Assembly (NCBI GenBank): GCA_965644295.1
Contig: CBFFRP010000146.1
Location: forward strand, 496,001-560,000
DNA length: 64,000 nt
Source of the DNA: Paraphysomonas bandaiensis
Taxonomy: Eukaryota > Chrysophyceae
Direction of reading: 5' to 3'
Position numbers and translations under genes: made by a program. Shown piece by piece: positions 45,528 to 57,575 of the stretch (the stretch's first letter is position 1; the number at the start of each line of letters is the position of its first letter). Under the pieces are notes generated by a model. That model had not been told where the DNA came from, made no database searches, and saw nothing but the letters and a program-made list of their open reading frames with translations.

Positions 45528-47193
45528 ATGAAAAAGGCCACTACATTCCATGGCATTAACCTCCTGTCGTGTCCATCTGGGGTTGGTATTTCGGACATGA
45601 TTTTAATTAATTCCATACTCTCTAAGTCTCAGATGTGTCGAGATAAGAGTAATAGAGAAGCTGATTGTAATAATAGTTTCGATCATGTGCAATGCAACAA
45701 CTACACAACGAACATGTCCCTGCAGCTGAGTCCCATCTCACCATGTCCTGAAAATGGCGAAACGCATTACTGTTCCGATGACGAAGAATCCTCCATCTCA
45801 TTTGATAGGTTTTCGTCTAATACTAATAGGGATTTAAGTGGAAGCCCATTGGTGGAAACGGATGATTATAGCAGATCTTCACACACGATAGAGGCAGATC
45901 AGGACGTAAACAATGATTCCAATAGTGCGGGATGGTTATCACCTGCAGCTTGCAATGAAAACAGTCATCGATGTGATATCAAGAATCATGAATCATCTTA
46001 TTCACTATCATGTAATAATGCTATGGAAGTCTCTGAGTTCCCATATCTCTCCAGCCCCGATGATACGGAAAAGACATCACACAGACGTAACAAGCTGGAA
46101 CCCTTTTCGAACTGTAACCGCGAATTCGTAGTTGCTGGTTCTTTAACTTTAACAAGAAGGTGCAGTAGGAAGGCAAGTCTGTCTAGCAACTCCACGTCCC
46201 AGAAGATTCCTGAAGAGGGGTTTGTGCAATGGCTTGAGCAGGTACTTTTTTCCACTACTGGAAGCATAATCACACCTGTACACAGAACGAAAAACATGAA
46301 GGGTACTGTGGTAGAAAGAGACCTTCTATTATGTCTTATGCTATAAAAGAATCCAGAAGTATTATCTTGACTTATTTACTACAGGTATGTATGCACTGTA
46401 TTATACTGTCATCTCACTTGTTCCTTCAGTACTGTTTGTCTAGTATTGATAATAAGGTCCGTACAACTACAACTCGCCCTCGTGGATCCGTGGAGAGATA
46501 TAATGGCAGTACATTGATTGTGACATCCAAGAAAGATATTGGAGAGTGGGAACATCACATCAGGAACAATTTACAAGCCAAATATCATTCATACACTGAT
46601 ACAATGGCAAAGAGAAGACGACTAGGGGCATTTAGGGTAGCTCAGTTTGATGTGGTACTCACAACGTTTGATGTAAGAAAGTTTTCAGAAAAAAGCGTTG
46701 TATGATTTGATTTTGCTTGTGATCAAGTCATAACTTCATTTTTATGCGCAGGTGTTGAGGGCGAAAGAAGTTGTTCTTCCTTCAGAGTGCTCAGAGAGTG
46801 ATGACGAGAGTGTAACGTCATTTGAAGGCGATAGACAAAGTAGAGGCTGGTATCGAAGGAGGCAAGGCTTCAATCAACAGCTGCTGAAAGAAGGGTAAGT
46901 TAAATATTTATTTAGTTCTTACGTGTGTCATGAATATGCCATTTAGGATGTCAAACCTACATTTGATTAATTGGGAAAGAGTGGTAATAGACCACAGGTT
47001 ACTAACTAATATTCGTTGTGGAACAGCTCGTGGAGATGCTGTATGTGCATTAGATAGTTCTACTAAACTATCTCTACTTGAGAGGGAGGAACCATCAGCA
47101 GATGTGCCCGGAACTGTGCTGTATGATGTAGCGAGTTTGTTATGTGTACCTAGCGATGATATAAAGCATATATATTATCATATGGATAGTTGA
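45528..47193 (+). CDS. SNF2-like N-lobe protein with degenerate ATPase motifs
   Basis: Exons 45528-46241, 46286-46384, 46430-46672, 46752-46894 and 46947-47193 give 481 aa. The first ~230 residues are Ser/Asp/Asn-rich. After that the order of a Rad5/Rad16-type SNF2 N-lobe is visible: FVQWLEQ, a motif I position reading IKESRS (about 258-263), STLIVTSKKDIGEWEHHI (motif Ia), RVAQFDVVLTTFDVLRAKE, LINWERVVIDHRLL (motif II, about 406-419) and a motif III position reading LEREEP before YDVASLLCV. The Walker A lysine pattern, the DEAH box and the TGTP motif are all lost, and there is no second helicase lobe before the stop. It is likely a pseudo-ATPase or a decayed gene. Splicing is clean and frame intact, which argues for a functional protein. 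Confidence 0.62.
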
Positions 47194-47530
47194 TGATTTA
47201 GCTATTAACTATCATCAATACTATCACATTGAACGATTCGATAACGGTGGAGTGTAATGTTTGTATATATACTGAAACGTATATTGCGTAAGTCGTAAGT
47301 CATAATACATAATAATATTTGTACCCAAGCTGACACATCAACTGCTAGTATAGAATAGCTTGCATTCTTATTGATACCATATATCCATTTTGGATTTGGG
47401 CAGGTATTGGGTGCACCAAAGATTTCATCCACAAGTGATTCATTGAGCAAATATAACAGCGATACGGCTGTAGTAGTTTTACTTTAACGGCATAAATATT
47501 TTATTTAAATAACGAACAATAACAGCTCAT
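47194..47530. other. intergenic region between convergent genes
   Basis: Short AT-rich 3'-3' spacer. Nothing recognised. Confidence 0.4.
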
Positions 47531-49466
47531 CTAAACACGATCTAGATTTTGCAATTGACTAGCAGAACTATTCGTTATACAGTTATTGCATTCCGTCACA
47601 TATGGTGGAATCGTTGCCCTTCCAGAATCATAGAATCTAATTTCCTACATCCGACACAAATAACCACACATTCATACAGGCAAAACACGTTTTACCTGTG
47701 TATTCCAAAGCTTGCGACCACCGTTTTCAACAATAACCACGCGGACGTAATACCTCAACGAAACAGCTTCTTCCGGTTGCACTGTTGGTAAAAACACAAA
47801 TTGTCATTCAAACCGCACATCATATAAATATACCTACCTGGGTACATAATCAATTTTTCATCCTCTTTTTTAGCAGAGTCATCAGACTCATGATTCCCGT
47901 TTTCTTCTTCATCGTTCTCTTTCTCTCTTTCACTTGGTAGCTCTGTACCAGGGGGTGCCACAAAGGGAGCGTAGTTAAAGGACGGATGAATGCTTATATC
48001 ATTCCAGAGTGCGAGCTGAAGTTTATGCTCGTGGGACGACTTTTTCCCATGAATCTGGAATCCAGCAATATTCTCGGGATCAAGGCCACGTGGAATATTC
48101 GTGTAGCCATCAAGAGGAATTTCAAAACTGATCACGCTTCCTGTTTCAAGAAATATTAGCTAATCAAAGCCCACATCAGATAGTCATATGTGAGTTGTAC
48201 TTACCTATTCGCACCGGGTCAGTCGGACGAGGATTAGAATCGTCCATGTCTAGGCGTTCCCAATATCCCCAGGATTTAGCCACTGATTTCGGAGCGACTT
48301 CTAGATCACGAGCAGTAGAATTAGCTGCTTCTGCCTCGTCGTCAACACCGAATACAGTATGCTCTACACGACACCAAAAAAGTCAGTATTATCAAAGCTG
48401 TACTGACAGCAGTACTAACCAAACTCTACATTCGTATGTGCCACAGTTTCTCCTACCACCTCGGAGCGTATCAGCATAACTTTCGCAGACAAAACGTAAT
48501 CTTCCAAAGCACTCAAACGAAGTGTACATTTGATGGCCCCGCCTGTCGACGCACCGCCTCTGCCATAGGAAGAAGGATCTGCGGTTCGACTTACATCCAA
48601 GTTGAGAGAGGAAAAACGGAACACACATTTCCCGCGGCCCTGAAGACCGGCAATGGCCACTGACGACAAGTGAATAATAACTCACGAATTACGATAACAC
48701 CACACCTTCAGATGGCGCAGTGGAAGACTCAGGTATCGGATCACGTACCATGCGCTGCAGAGAAAGAAACTGATAGTGATAGCAATTGAAAGTGTACCAC
48801 GGCCGTAGCACTTCCACTCGCAACTAAGAGAATTTTAAGATATATACAGGAAATTGGGCACACCTACCAGATGACGCACACCGAATGCAGTGCCATTATA
48901 AGAATTGCACCACGACTTTTTGCAGTAGCTCACCCCACCGTCAACTGCCCGTTGCGAATCCATGTCTAGTGAAATACTAATAGGATAAGAAGCATTGCCA
49001 CTGCGTAAATCGTCATAAGCACAATACCCAGGGTGAAAGATTTCACCATACCGTACGTACTCCTCTGAGGCAATTTTAGTGGTATACTCCTTCACATCAA
49101 CACAAACATAAGGGTCCAAACTGTGTATATACTCCGATAGCGTTATCTATATACACACTTTTAATAGCCCATAATTACGGCATGTATAGATTACCAAAAC
49201 ACCCCCATGCCACACCTCCCTCCCATTGTAAGTTCGGAGATTAACTTTCCCGCTAATAGTGGAGTCCTTCCCGAGGTACAGAGTTTGTCTACCATCAAAG
49301 TAAAACCTGCAGATATATGAGACTTCATAGTCGAACTAATATCCGCATACCATGGGACGGCAAATATTTCACCGTCATCTAATATCTGTTGATTGGTATC
49401 GTGCTCCAGAGACACATCGAACACGTTGTAAAACCAACCCGGACCGAATGTGCTAAGAGAGGACAT
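47531..49466 (-). CDS. divergent VPS26-like arrestin-fold protein, nine exons
   Basis: Exons 49466-49351, 49306-49195, 49146-48868, 48823-48706, 48659-48420, 48363-48205, 48140-47838, 47781-47696 and 47644-47531 give 508 aa; every join keeps frame, and introns are 44-64 nt. Only after splicing do VPS26-type signatures appear: YFDGRQTLYLGKDSTISGKV then NLRTYNGREVWHGGVLITL, NSYNGTAFGVRHLLRVEV (like the YxGxNVRLRYFL strand), and near the end VSLRYYVRVVIVENGGRKLW then NTQEI (like the VRYFLNLVL...QEI strand). Canonical VPS26 is about 330 aa; this one has long inserts at about 200-400, including an acidic, disordered segment. It may be a retromer-related or other arrestin-like cargo adaptor. Not VPS26C, which is separate at 18954-19856. 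Confidence 0.65.
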
Positions 49467-50016
49467 AGGGCGGTAATATTGAGATAAATATGATAAGTAA
49501 TCGAAGTTGTTTAGTTAGCGATGTGTATCGAGGTCAACTGATGTCCAAGTCTGAAAGATAATATCAGGCAGATGCTACATATGACAATGATACGTCGTAC
49601 CAATGCCTGCCGTATGTAGGTAGGTATGTATGTGAGGGTAGGTAATGTGTGTATATGAAGTACGTATTTCCATTTGTATTCCTGTAGTCCACATGGAAGG
49701 AAGAATCATAGAGGAGGGCATGTTGTTTTTCGGAAATAAATTAAAGCACAAATTACCTACATTACTGCAATACAACTACGGCTGGAATACAGGTAATTAT
49801 TGCCTCAATATTAGAGGCATCTTTGAACAAAAATATACAAAGGATGCTGATACGAGTGCTAAGGTGCGCAGTATACACTGCAGGGTGTATGTGTATACTG
49901 CCTGTATATGTTATATAGGGATCTGCGTGTGTATTAAAATAACCGCAGCTAACTCACAACACTTACATCAGACCCTTATCCACCTCACCTCACACATGTC
50001 CAATTCACAGTAGAGA
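49467..50016. promoter_or_regulatory. divergent upstream region
   Basis: Spacer between two divergent genes. GCAGTATACACTGCAGG and GTATACTGCCTGTATATG near 49868-49910 resemble the shared word. An open stretch at about 49693-49870 could be an upstream or leader exon, but I cannot support a product. Confidence 0.4.
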
Positions 50017-51320
50017 ATGTATATCGGGCCATGGCAGGAATATAATTTAAGTAAATCCCGATATGGGGGTCCCTGTACCTCCTCTAAAGGCGACACACAG
50101 CACGATACTCTACGCAGAGAGCTACTTAAAGCTCTAGAGGTAATATACACTCATTTACGCTCGATCATCACGCTCACTGGTGTGTGTAACAGGAGTCGCT
50201 TGATCCTGATGTAGCTGCTAAGGCTATACAGGCTGTCAATAAGACTCTTGAGCAGCCCACTCCAAGTGCTAAACCACACATAAGCCTTCCTAAGTTAGGA
50301 CCCAATGGACGGGATGTTAGGTCCTATCGACGAGCAGTTGGAAATCGTAGTCGTCGATCTCACTTACCCAGAATATCATCTGTAAATTACGACAGCGAGC
50401 GTGAGTCGCTCCCTTCTACCAGATCAACAATGAGTGAGCCCATCCAGGGTACGAAAATGCTATGTACTCCGGACTCTGGGCCCCCATCTCATCGTGAGCG
50501 TGTGCATGTCACGCACAGACGCGGAGATTACGATGCAATGGGAATGCTTGATGTACTACGATTGCAGAAAGCTGCTGAAAAGAGAAAACCACGTCCTGAT
50601 TTCTCAGGGCTTTGGAAATGGAATCATAATCAGCATGTCAGTGGAAAAAGCGACAAGGCCCAGCCCGACAAAATTCAGCATGCTGATCAAAAAATGGATC
50701 GTGTGAAGCGCATGCAGGAGCTATACACAATACAGAACAAGGAACAACAACATGGCAAACAGTCAGATAATGAAAATTCAACGGAGACTGCATGGATAGA
50801 AGGTGGGAGTCCTCAGGGACGAATTCATCTTAGCCCTATTCGTGGTCGAACGACTTTATCTCCACATTATAAGCCACGCACCCCAGTGGTGAACCACAAG
50901 GATCTAACTGACGACGACTACGCAGCGGTGTCCAAGTACTTTACTCGTATGGGATCTCCACTCAAGCCTATGTGTCGTCAGGATGTGCAAGAGGATGCGT
51001 GTAGTCCGACGAAGCCACCATCCTTGCACATATCGAAAGGAGAGACCGAAACAGAAACTACCGCATCCCCTATACAAGTCCGCGTATCCAGTCCACGGGT
51101 TAGGAACCCATCTACTAATATGGAGGACAATGTGCAACTAGACCACGCACAGTTTTGTGGAGCGAGCAGAGAGCTGTCATTAGATATGGAAAGCGACAAC
51201 GACATGTCTGATACAGAAAATGCATCGGACATGAGGGACACATATGGAAAAATATCTTCACCTGGTTTACTTGATTGGACTTCAACACTAAATATCGATA
51301 GTATAGATTCTATGTATTAG
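50017..51320 (+). CDS. unidentified Ser/Arg-rich, mostly disordered protein
   Basis: Two exons, 50017-50139 and 50193-51320 (intron 53 nt), give 416 aa. The N-terminus has a compact motif, MYIGPWQEYNLSKSRYGG, and a short helix (HDTLRRELLKALEESLDPD). The rest is low complexity, rich in Ser, Pro, Arg and Lys, with RPDFSGLWKWN as another compact motif at about residue 200 and several SP/TP sites (GSPQ, HLSPIRG, TLSPHY, GSPLKP) that could be phosphorylated by proline-directed kinases. The 5' region of the frame continues upstream of 50430 without a stop, and splicing at GAG/GAG extends it to the ATG at 50017. I recognise no family. A scaffold or cytoskeletal role would be a guess. Confidence 0.65.
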
Positions 51321-51912
51321 TGCATTTTTTGATGTAGTGCTTGTGCGTTCGTAATAATGTGTGTTTCTATTAATTTCTGGTTGGCGTCGTAATTAGATGA
51401 TGAGCTGCTTATGCTTACTGCTATTTTGTTAATACGTATCTATCGTATAATGTATAATATACTAGAAGAAACTGAATAGTTTGACTGTGTAGTGTGTAGA
51501 TCGTAAGAGATAAGAGAAGTGCAAAGTAGTAGCACCTGATACTAGATACATAATATATATGATAATTATTGCATACACAATTGTGTGTTGTCATGTAAAC
51601 CCAAGACCCTCCTGAGTATGGATTAATTGTCAATAATTAAAATAGGGACAGCTGCTGCATGCGGCACTGTAAATACAAAAAAATATAGTTTATGGTTGCT
51701 CGAAATGCCTTCATGGCCTATTATGGCATTGTAGTCTATTGGTCAATACACACATGTCCCCTTATCACTCCTTTTGTATTTCTCCACACACTTGAAGCTT
51801 CACAAAATAATGCTCTGTATTATACAATCAACACTTATACAGGACTATATGTCATCTAAACATTCATAATCGTAATACTATTGGAAAACATCAATATCGC
51901 CTGGACGGCGAA
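51321..51912. other. intergenic region between convergent genes
   Basis: AT-rich 3'-3' spacer of about 590 bp. No feature recognised. Confidence 0.4.
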
Positions 51913-54900
51913 TTAAACAGTAGAGCCAAGAGCATCGATTTTATTTTGTCTTGCTGCTTTTTTTTGTTGCGATCGGAGTTTATTGCTACTTTGTAGCTTT
52001 GCGCAACGTCTATCCAACACCCCATCGTCATCGCCGTCTTCCTCCTCCACATCACGCTCACTGGGGAATCCTTCGTCCACAGGACGAGATGGCAGAGTGC
52101 CTGCAAGGCGGGCCTTTGGTAATTCGTACTTTGACAACACAGCTTCCAGTTCAGGGGGACGGGTATGCGTTTCGGGGCTCTGCATGAAAGAAAGATCACA
52201 AAAACACATTACCAGGAACTACATCGTAACTCACCGCTACACCATCACGCGCTATCATGCCACGGTGACCACTAGAATCCGAGTGAATTGATGCACTTGC
52301 CGTTTGTTGGCCTTGCTGCTGTTTTTCACGCTCCTCGACCAGAGTTTCCAGGACAGTTTCGATATCTTTAATAATGTCATGAACTGCGGCATTATCATCC
52401 CTTTCAGGAACTCCCAGCATATCACTGATATGATTCAAACCAGCAATTACTTGTTGTTGCAATTGCTCAGTTGTTTCAGTGCGCTCCTTCACCCGGCGCA
52501 GTTTCTGCTGCACAGTGGCTAATTCTTTGTGTTTCTGATATGTATCCCTCGACTGCCCACCAACAAATGACGCTTCATACCGCACTTCTTCCAATTCGGC
52601 TTCAACTATGAGAACTTCATTTTTCAGTGCGCTAAGTTTCGTCTCACTCTGTTTTTTCAATGATGTAATTTGCTCTTCAAGGGCACCCCTGTATGACAAT
52701 ATTAACCATAAAATGACATTGTGTATATACATCGAGAATACCCGTTATTCAGTCGCTGGAAAAATATATCAGGATCAGTAATTCCTGTTCTAGAGCTTAT
52801 GATCTGCCACATATGATCCCATCCATTAGTAGTTGTCTCAGTCTCCATTTGAATGACTGAACTCGAGCAAACTTTGCTGCCGTTGTTACTCTTCGTTGAA
52901 TATCCTCTCTGAAGATTGCTTTTATGGGAGCGAGCATTAAGAGTCTTGGCGTCTTCTGAGGTCTGCATTTGCATGTGGCGTTTCATTCCATATCGATACT
53001 CCAGCAACTTCGTGTGCATGTCAACACCTTCTTGAACAAGACTCTTCATACGCCGGAATGCAGAATTGTGACTCTGTCTTTCGAATTTCTGTTCCCACAA
53101 CCGCGATCTAATTTCTTCCAAGAGATACTTGTCTTGCTGAAGCTTATTTTCTATCTCCGTAATGAGAGCAGGACAATGTGCTGGATGGCGCTCACACATT
53201 ACTAAGAGCTTTTTCATATTTTCGTGAAACGTCAGTGAGTTATCAAGCTTTCTGGCACCCTTCTTCTCATTTCTTACTGCAACCTGTAACTTCTGTTCGT
53301 AAACAGCAGTAGAGGATTCGGACAATTGAAGTTCCTTCAGCATAGCCTTCAACTCAACTACTTTCTTCGCTTTAACCCGTCGTTGTTGTTTGAAGAAATC
53401 GTATTCTTCGCGAAGGGTGTGAATCTCTTCATTCATAGAGTCAATACGCTTGGATACTGCATCCCCAGACGTAGCAGCGTTCTTTTCGAGTTCTTCATCG
53501 GGGTTTGCAATTCGGCGCGTCGTTTTCGCGGCCTTTCTGATGAATTTTAACTCAGGCAATTTGTATGATGCAGAACTGAATGTTCGTGACGGCATGGATC
53601 GCGACGGCAACCTGCGCATCACTGCATTCACAGCCGCCTCCTCGTCAAAAGAATTCCTCTTTCCATTGGCTGTTGAATTGGTGCCCTCAAACTCCTTCTT
53701 CTGCTTCACTTTGATACCTGTCTGATAGCGCTTACCACAATTTCCCAGTGCGATAAGTGGGAACTGGATCCACATCCATCGGTGGAAGTAGTAGGTTGTA
53801 CATTCTGGGAAATCTTCATTGGGTTGCTTTAGAGGGGCGTCGCTAAGAGCTTTGAGACCATCGTCCTGCTTACCACCCATCACCGGAACTAGGAGGGTGC
53901 TTCGCCCAGCTTCGTCATCCTTTACTATGTGCGGTACACCTAGTGAACACAAGTCCTCAGATGGAATCGGTGGGTGAATCAGAGCTGGCACGTCAGCATT
54001 GAGTTCATTCCCATTCGTCGCAAACTCAATTAAAAAGTCAGCTATCTGTAAAATGGTTTCGGCGACCTTTTCATCAGAAGGCTTCTTCGCCGCTATATAT
54101 TCGTCTAAACTTTTAACATACTCTTCCACTATATCATATGTCGGACGATGCTTAGATGAGGCTACAGCCGATCCACCCCCAACTCCCAAGGAGTTGTCAG
54201 GGTTGGGCTTGCGAGACGTAAGTGATGCCCAAAGCTTAATAAAATCCGTCTTGAATTTCGGCGTCCACCACAGCTCAAACATATCAATTTCCGTTAAACA
54301 GTTCTTCACCTTGTTCCATGAACCCGCGACTTCCAAATGATATGGAAGGCACTCCAGTTTCCGATCGCATGGCGGTAGCTGATTGAAAAATCGTGCCATC
54401 AATACGTGCCAACGTACAAGAGCTTCTGATGAATTAATATATTTTTCATATACCACCTCATGATATATAGCATGCGAGAAAGAATGAAGCCCGCTGACAA
54501 CCATTGTGAAGTCCTTCAGTATGATATATAGCTTATCAATGTGTTGCAATTCTTCCTGCTTAGTACACACCATTTTGATTACTCCCCACAACTCATCCAA
54601 GCTCAGTCCATTTCTTGAGACGTATAACACTGTCATCATCTTTCCAACTAAATCTGAAAATGCGTCATCCAATTCATCATTAAAGAACGGTCTCGAACAC
54701 ACATTTAAGCAATGTTCGATTAGCTCAAACGCCGAAGTACATTTGACATAGTCATCCAGTAAGTCATCTATTGTTAAATTCGTCATCTGCACTCCTAATC
54801 GAAGGGCTTGCAACAGAGATCGAAGGTAAAGTGGCTGAGCAGAGGAATTCGTTGTAACAATCTTAAACTCCTGCTGCTCGTGCACAGCAAAGTTTTCGCT

Positions 54901-55715
54901 ACGATGAAGGGAACAGTATGTACTAACTATTGTCTGGCGTGTACTCACAGATAATGGCTCCATACGTAGCATTGGGCATTGCCGTCGTGCAAGCTCGATG
55001 TAAGTTCGGTGATGTGCAACTTCCTCGTTTCCCTTCTGTTCACGTTCAACTTCGACAGATGATACAATGAATCTAACACATGGGGGTAACTCCGTAGGAA
55101 GCCAGTAGAGCTCTCCATCCCGGCCCCCCTCACCTTTCAGATTGTTAACTCCATCAATAACAATCACTATTCTTGCTGGTGAATGTTTTTTAGCAGCCGC
55201 ACCCAAAAATCGATTTAGGCTCCACCGAAGACGTTCCTCAGAATCAGGAACATCCATTTCACGAAGTTGAAAAAAATCTTTGAGGGCGGACTCTAAGCGA
55301 AACAGAGTGTGCGCCAGCTGACAGTTATTAGCAGAACAACCCACGAAATGCTGAAATAAAAACTCATCACGATGCTTGATAATTCGACGTTTTGCTACCC
55401 AGTTGGCAAGAAATGCACTCTTACCACTCCCTATACAAAATTAATACAGTTTACTGATATCAGCATGTTGCATACCTTCCGGTCCCAATACAACTAGAGG
55501 TGGCTTAACATCGCCTTCAAGTGTATCGGCATGCTGATCTAGAGTAGAAAAAAAATAATCCCTTGTTGGAGTGTAGACAAATTGAGAGCTCCGACTGTTG
55601 AAAATATGGTCAATACAGTGACTGTAATGCATACATGCTCCTGTATATACCTCGCTGCGAATGCTTCGTGTTCATCATCGAAAGATTCAACAACATCTGA
55701 ATCAGATCCTGGCAT
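51913..55715 (-). CDS. STAND-type P-loop NTPase fused to ODA-docking-like coiled coil
   Basis: Exons 55715-55651, 55594-55476, 55430-52742, 52688-52235 and 52179-51913 give 1197 aa. The Walker A motif GPEGSGKS (about 58-65) is made by splicing exons 2 and 3. Walker B is RIVIVIDGVNNL (about 145-156), followed by RFIVSSVE and winged-helix-like text, as in NACHT/STAND NTPases such as nephrocystin-3. The C-terminal third is coiled coil with NEEIHTLREEYDFFKQQRRV, the block WQIISSRTGITDP, and ITSLKKQSETKLSALKNEV, a pattern seen in outer-dynein-arm docking proteins (ODAD1/ODAD3). A ciliary role is therefore likely. Exon 4 ends at a strong GTGAGT donor; a later GTAATG donor would lose the frame of the last exon. 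Confidence 0.72.
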
Positions 55716-56177
55716 TCTAATTCAAAGCTACAGCAAAAAGTCTAATATACTGTCTCAATATGTATCTCGTTAAGCCTCAGTGCTTAACATACCTCAATAG
55801 GCATATATGCATATATGAGCACCTGCCCTCATCTAGTCGCTCTTAAGGACACTTTCACTCCCTCCAAAAAAAAAGTGAAACGGTATAAAAAGTAGAAGGA
55901 TATCTGATGATCTTCACCAGTCATTTTCAGTTTTTAATTGGACGATATGGTGCTCCTGCTGTCCCTATAAACTGAATGGTGTGGACCTATTCTCATCATC
56001 TCATACATATATATGGACATGTCTGAGTTAAGAGCTCTGGTGGACTAACATGAGGAGGAGTTACCACTTAAGTGAACCAGTTGTTTAACTATCATTAGAT
56101 TTATTGGATCATAATTAACAGCAATAGCATTAGATAAGTAGATACAGGCTACCTGTAGTTAGATTGGATTTAGTAAC
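55716..56177. promoter_or_regulatory. divergent promoter region STAND-ODAD / DCAF13
   Basis: Divergent spacer of about 460 bp. It has a small imperfect inverted repeat CTTTCACT...AGTGAAAC near 55852-55881. I do not see the ATACTGCTGTA word here. Confidence 0.35.
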
Positions 56178-57575
56178 ATGAAGATCAAGACTATATCTCG
56201 CACTCAAGAGGACTATACAAGGAAGAGTAAGCTAGACATCGTTAAGGTCATTCTTTACTATCAATTTTATGTAGTATGTGTTTAATATTCACTACAGGTG
56301 CATCGAAATAGGGATCCGAAGTTACACCCATTCGAACGCGCGAGAGAATACACGAAAGCTGTTGTAGCAACCAAACTTGATAAAATATTTGCAAAGCCAT
56401 TCATCGGCGCTCTTGATGGTCACGTTGATAGCGTCTACTGCACGGCAACTGTGCGAAATCGGATGACACCGTTCATATCTGGGGCGTGTGATGGCGATTT
56501 GCGTGTGTGGGATCTACAACGAAGAGAGTGTGTGTGGTCGGTTGCTGCACACACGGGGTTTATACGTGGTATTGCACCTGACCAATCTGGAAATACATTC
56601 TACACTTGTGGAGACGATAAGTTAGTTAAGCAGTGGGCTCTTGCGCAATCCTCTTCTGTCATTGAGTCGTCCGAAATTGAACCATTGAACGTATTCACTG
56701 CTGAGCATTCATTGACAGGAGTGGATCACCATTGGGTGGACAGTCAATTTGCTACCAGTGGGGAAACTGTTTGTGTATGGGACAGCTCAAGGACGGATCC
56801 GATACATACTTACAAATGGGGAGCTGATGCTGTCATCTCTGTGGCATACAATCCTGCCGAGTCTTGTTTGCTCGGCTCAACTGCCTCAGACCGTAGCATA
56901 TGTCTCTACGATTTACGAGCGTCTGTTCCGATGCGTAAGTTTGTCCTATCCATGAAGTCAAATAAAATTGCGTGGAACCCAAGGGAGCCTTTCAACTTCG
57001 TTCTTGCAAACGAAGATAATAACCTATATACTTTCGATATGAGGAATCTCTCGAAAGCCAAAATGGTCCACAAGGACCACGTATCTGCTGTTTTGGATGT
57101 TGCCTTTTCTCCTACTGGCCGTGAGTTTGTGTCCGGTAGTTACGATCGTACGGTGCGTATATTCCCACATGAGGGCGGAAGAAGCCGGGAAGTATACCAC
57201 ACGAAGCGTATGCAAAGAGTATTTAGTGTTAACTTCTCCGCGGACTCAAGGTTCGTACTGTCGGGAAGTGATGATACAAATATCCGCATATGGAAAACAA
57301 AGGCATCGAAGACATTAGGTGTAATGCCTGGCCGAATGGAGCGAAAAGAACAGCTAAATGATGCCTTGAAAAAGAGATATGCCCACATGCCCGAAGTTAA
57401 GAGAATAGCGAAACATAAGAATGAGCCGAAATCTATCAAGAAGGCGACTGCGCTGATGCACATTCAAAAACAGTCAGAAAGAAGAAAGCAAGACAATCGT
57501 AAGCGCCATGCCAGAGATGATGAATGTGATGTTGCTCCCGAAAGGAAACGTGCTGTATTGAAGGAATTTGAATAA
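56178..57575 (+). CDS. DCAF13: DCAF13/SOF1 homologue, SSU processome WD40 protein
   Basis: Exon 56178-56246 (MKIKTISRTQEDYTRKSKLD) joins 56298-57575 across a 51-nt intron, giving 448 aa, the usual DCAF13 length (445 in human). Diagnostic blocks are LHPFERAREYTKAVVATKL, GALDGHVDSVYC, SGACDGDLRVWDL, GDDKLVKQW, HVSAVLDVAFSPTGREFVSG, REVYHTKRMQRVFSV and the Sof1 C-terminal domain with RYAHMPEVKRIAKHKNEPKS. SOF1 is a U3 snoRNP-associated WD40 protein in the small-subunit processome of the nucleolus, needed for 18S rRNA maturation; it also serves as a CUL4 adaptor in animals. Identification is firm. Confidence 0.95.

Noticed and set aside
49693-49870. Small gene starting MEGRIIEEGMLFFGNKL
   Set aside because: Short, no family, no clear stop or exon partner; it may be 5' leader of the gene at 50017.
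52180-52220. Donor GTAATG for exon 4 of the STAND-ODAD gene
   Set aside because: It would shift the last exon out of its open frame. The upstream GTGAGT at 52234 keeps it.
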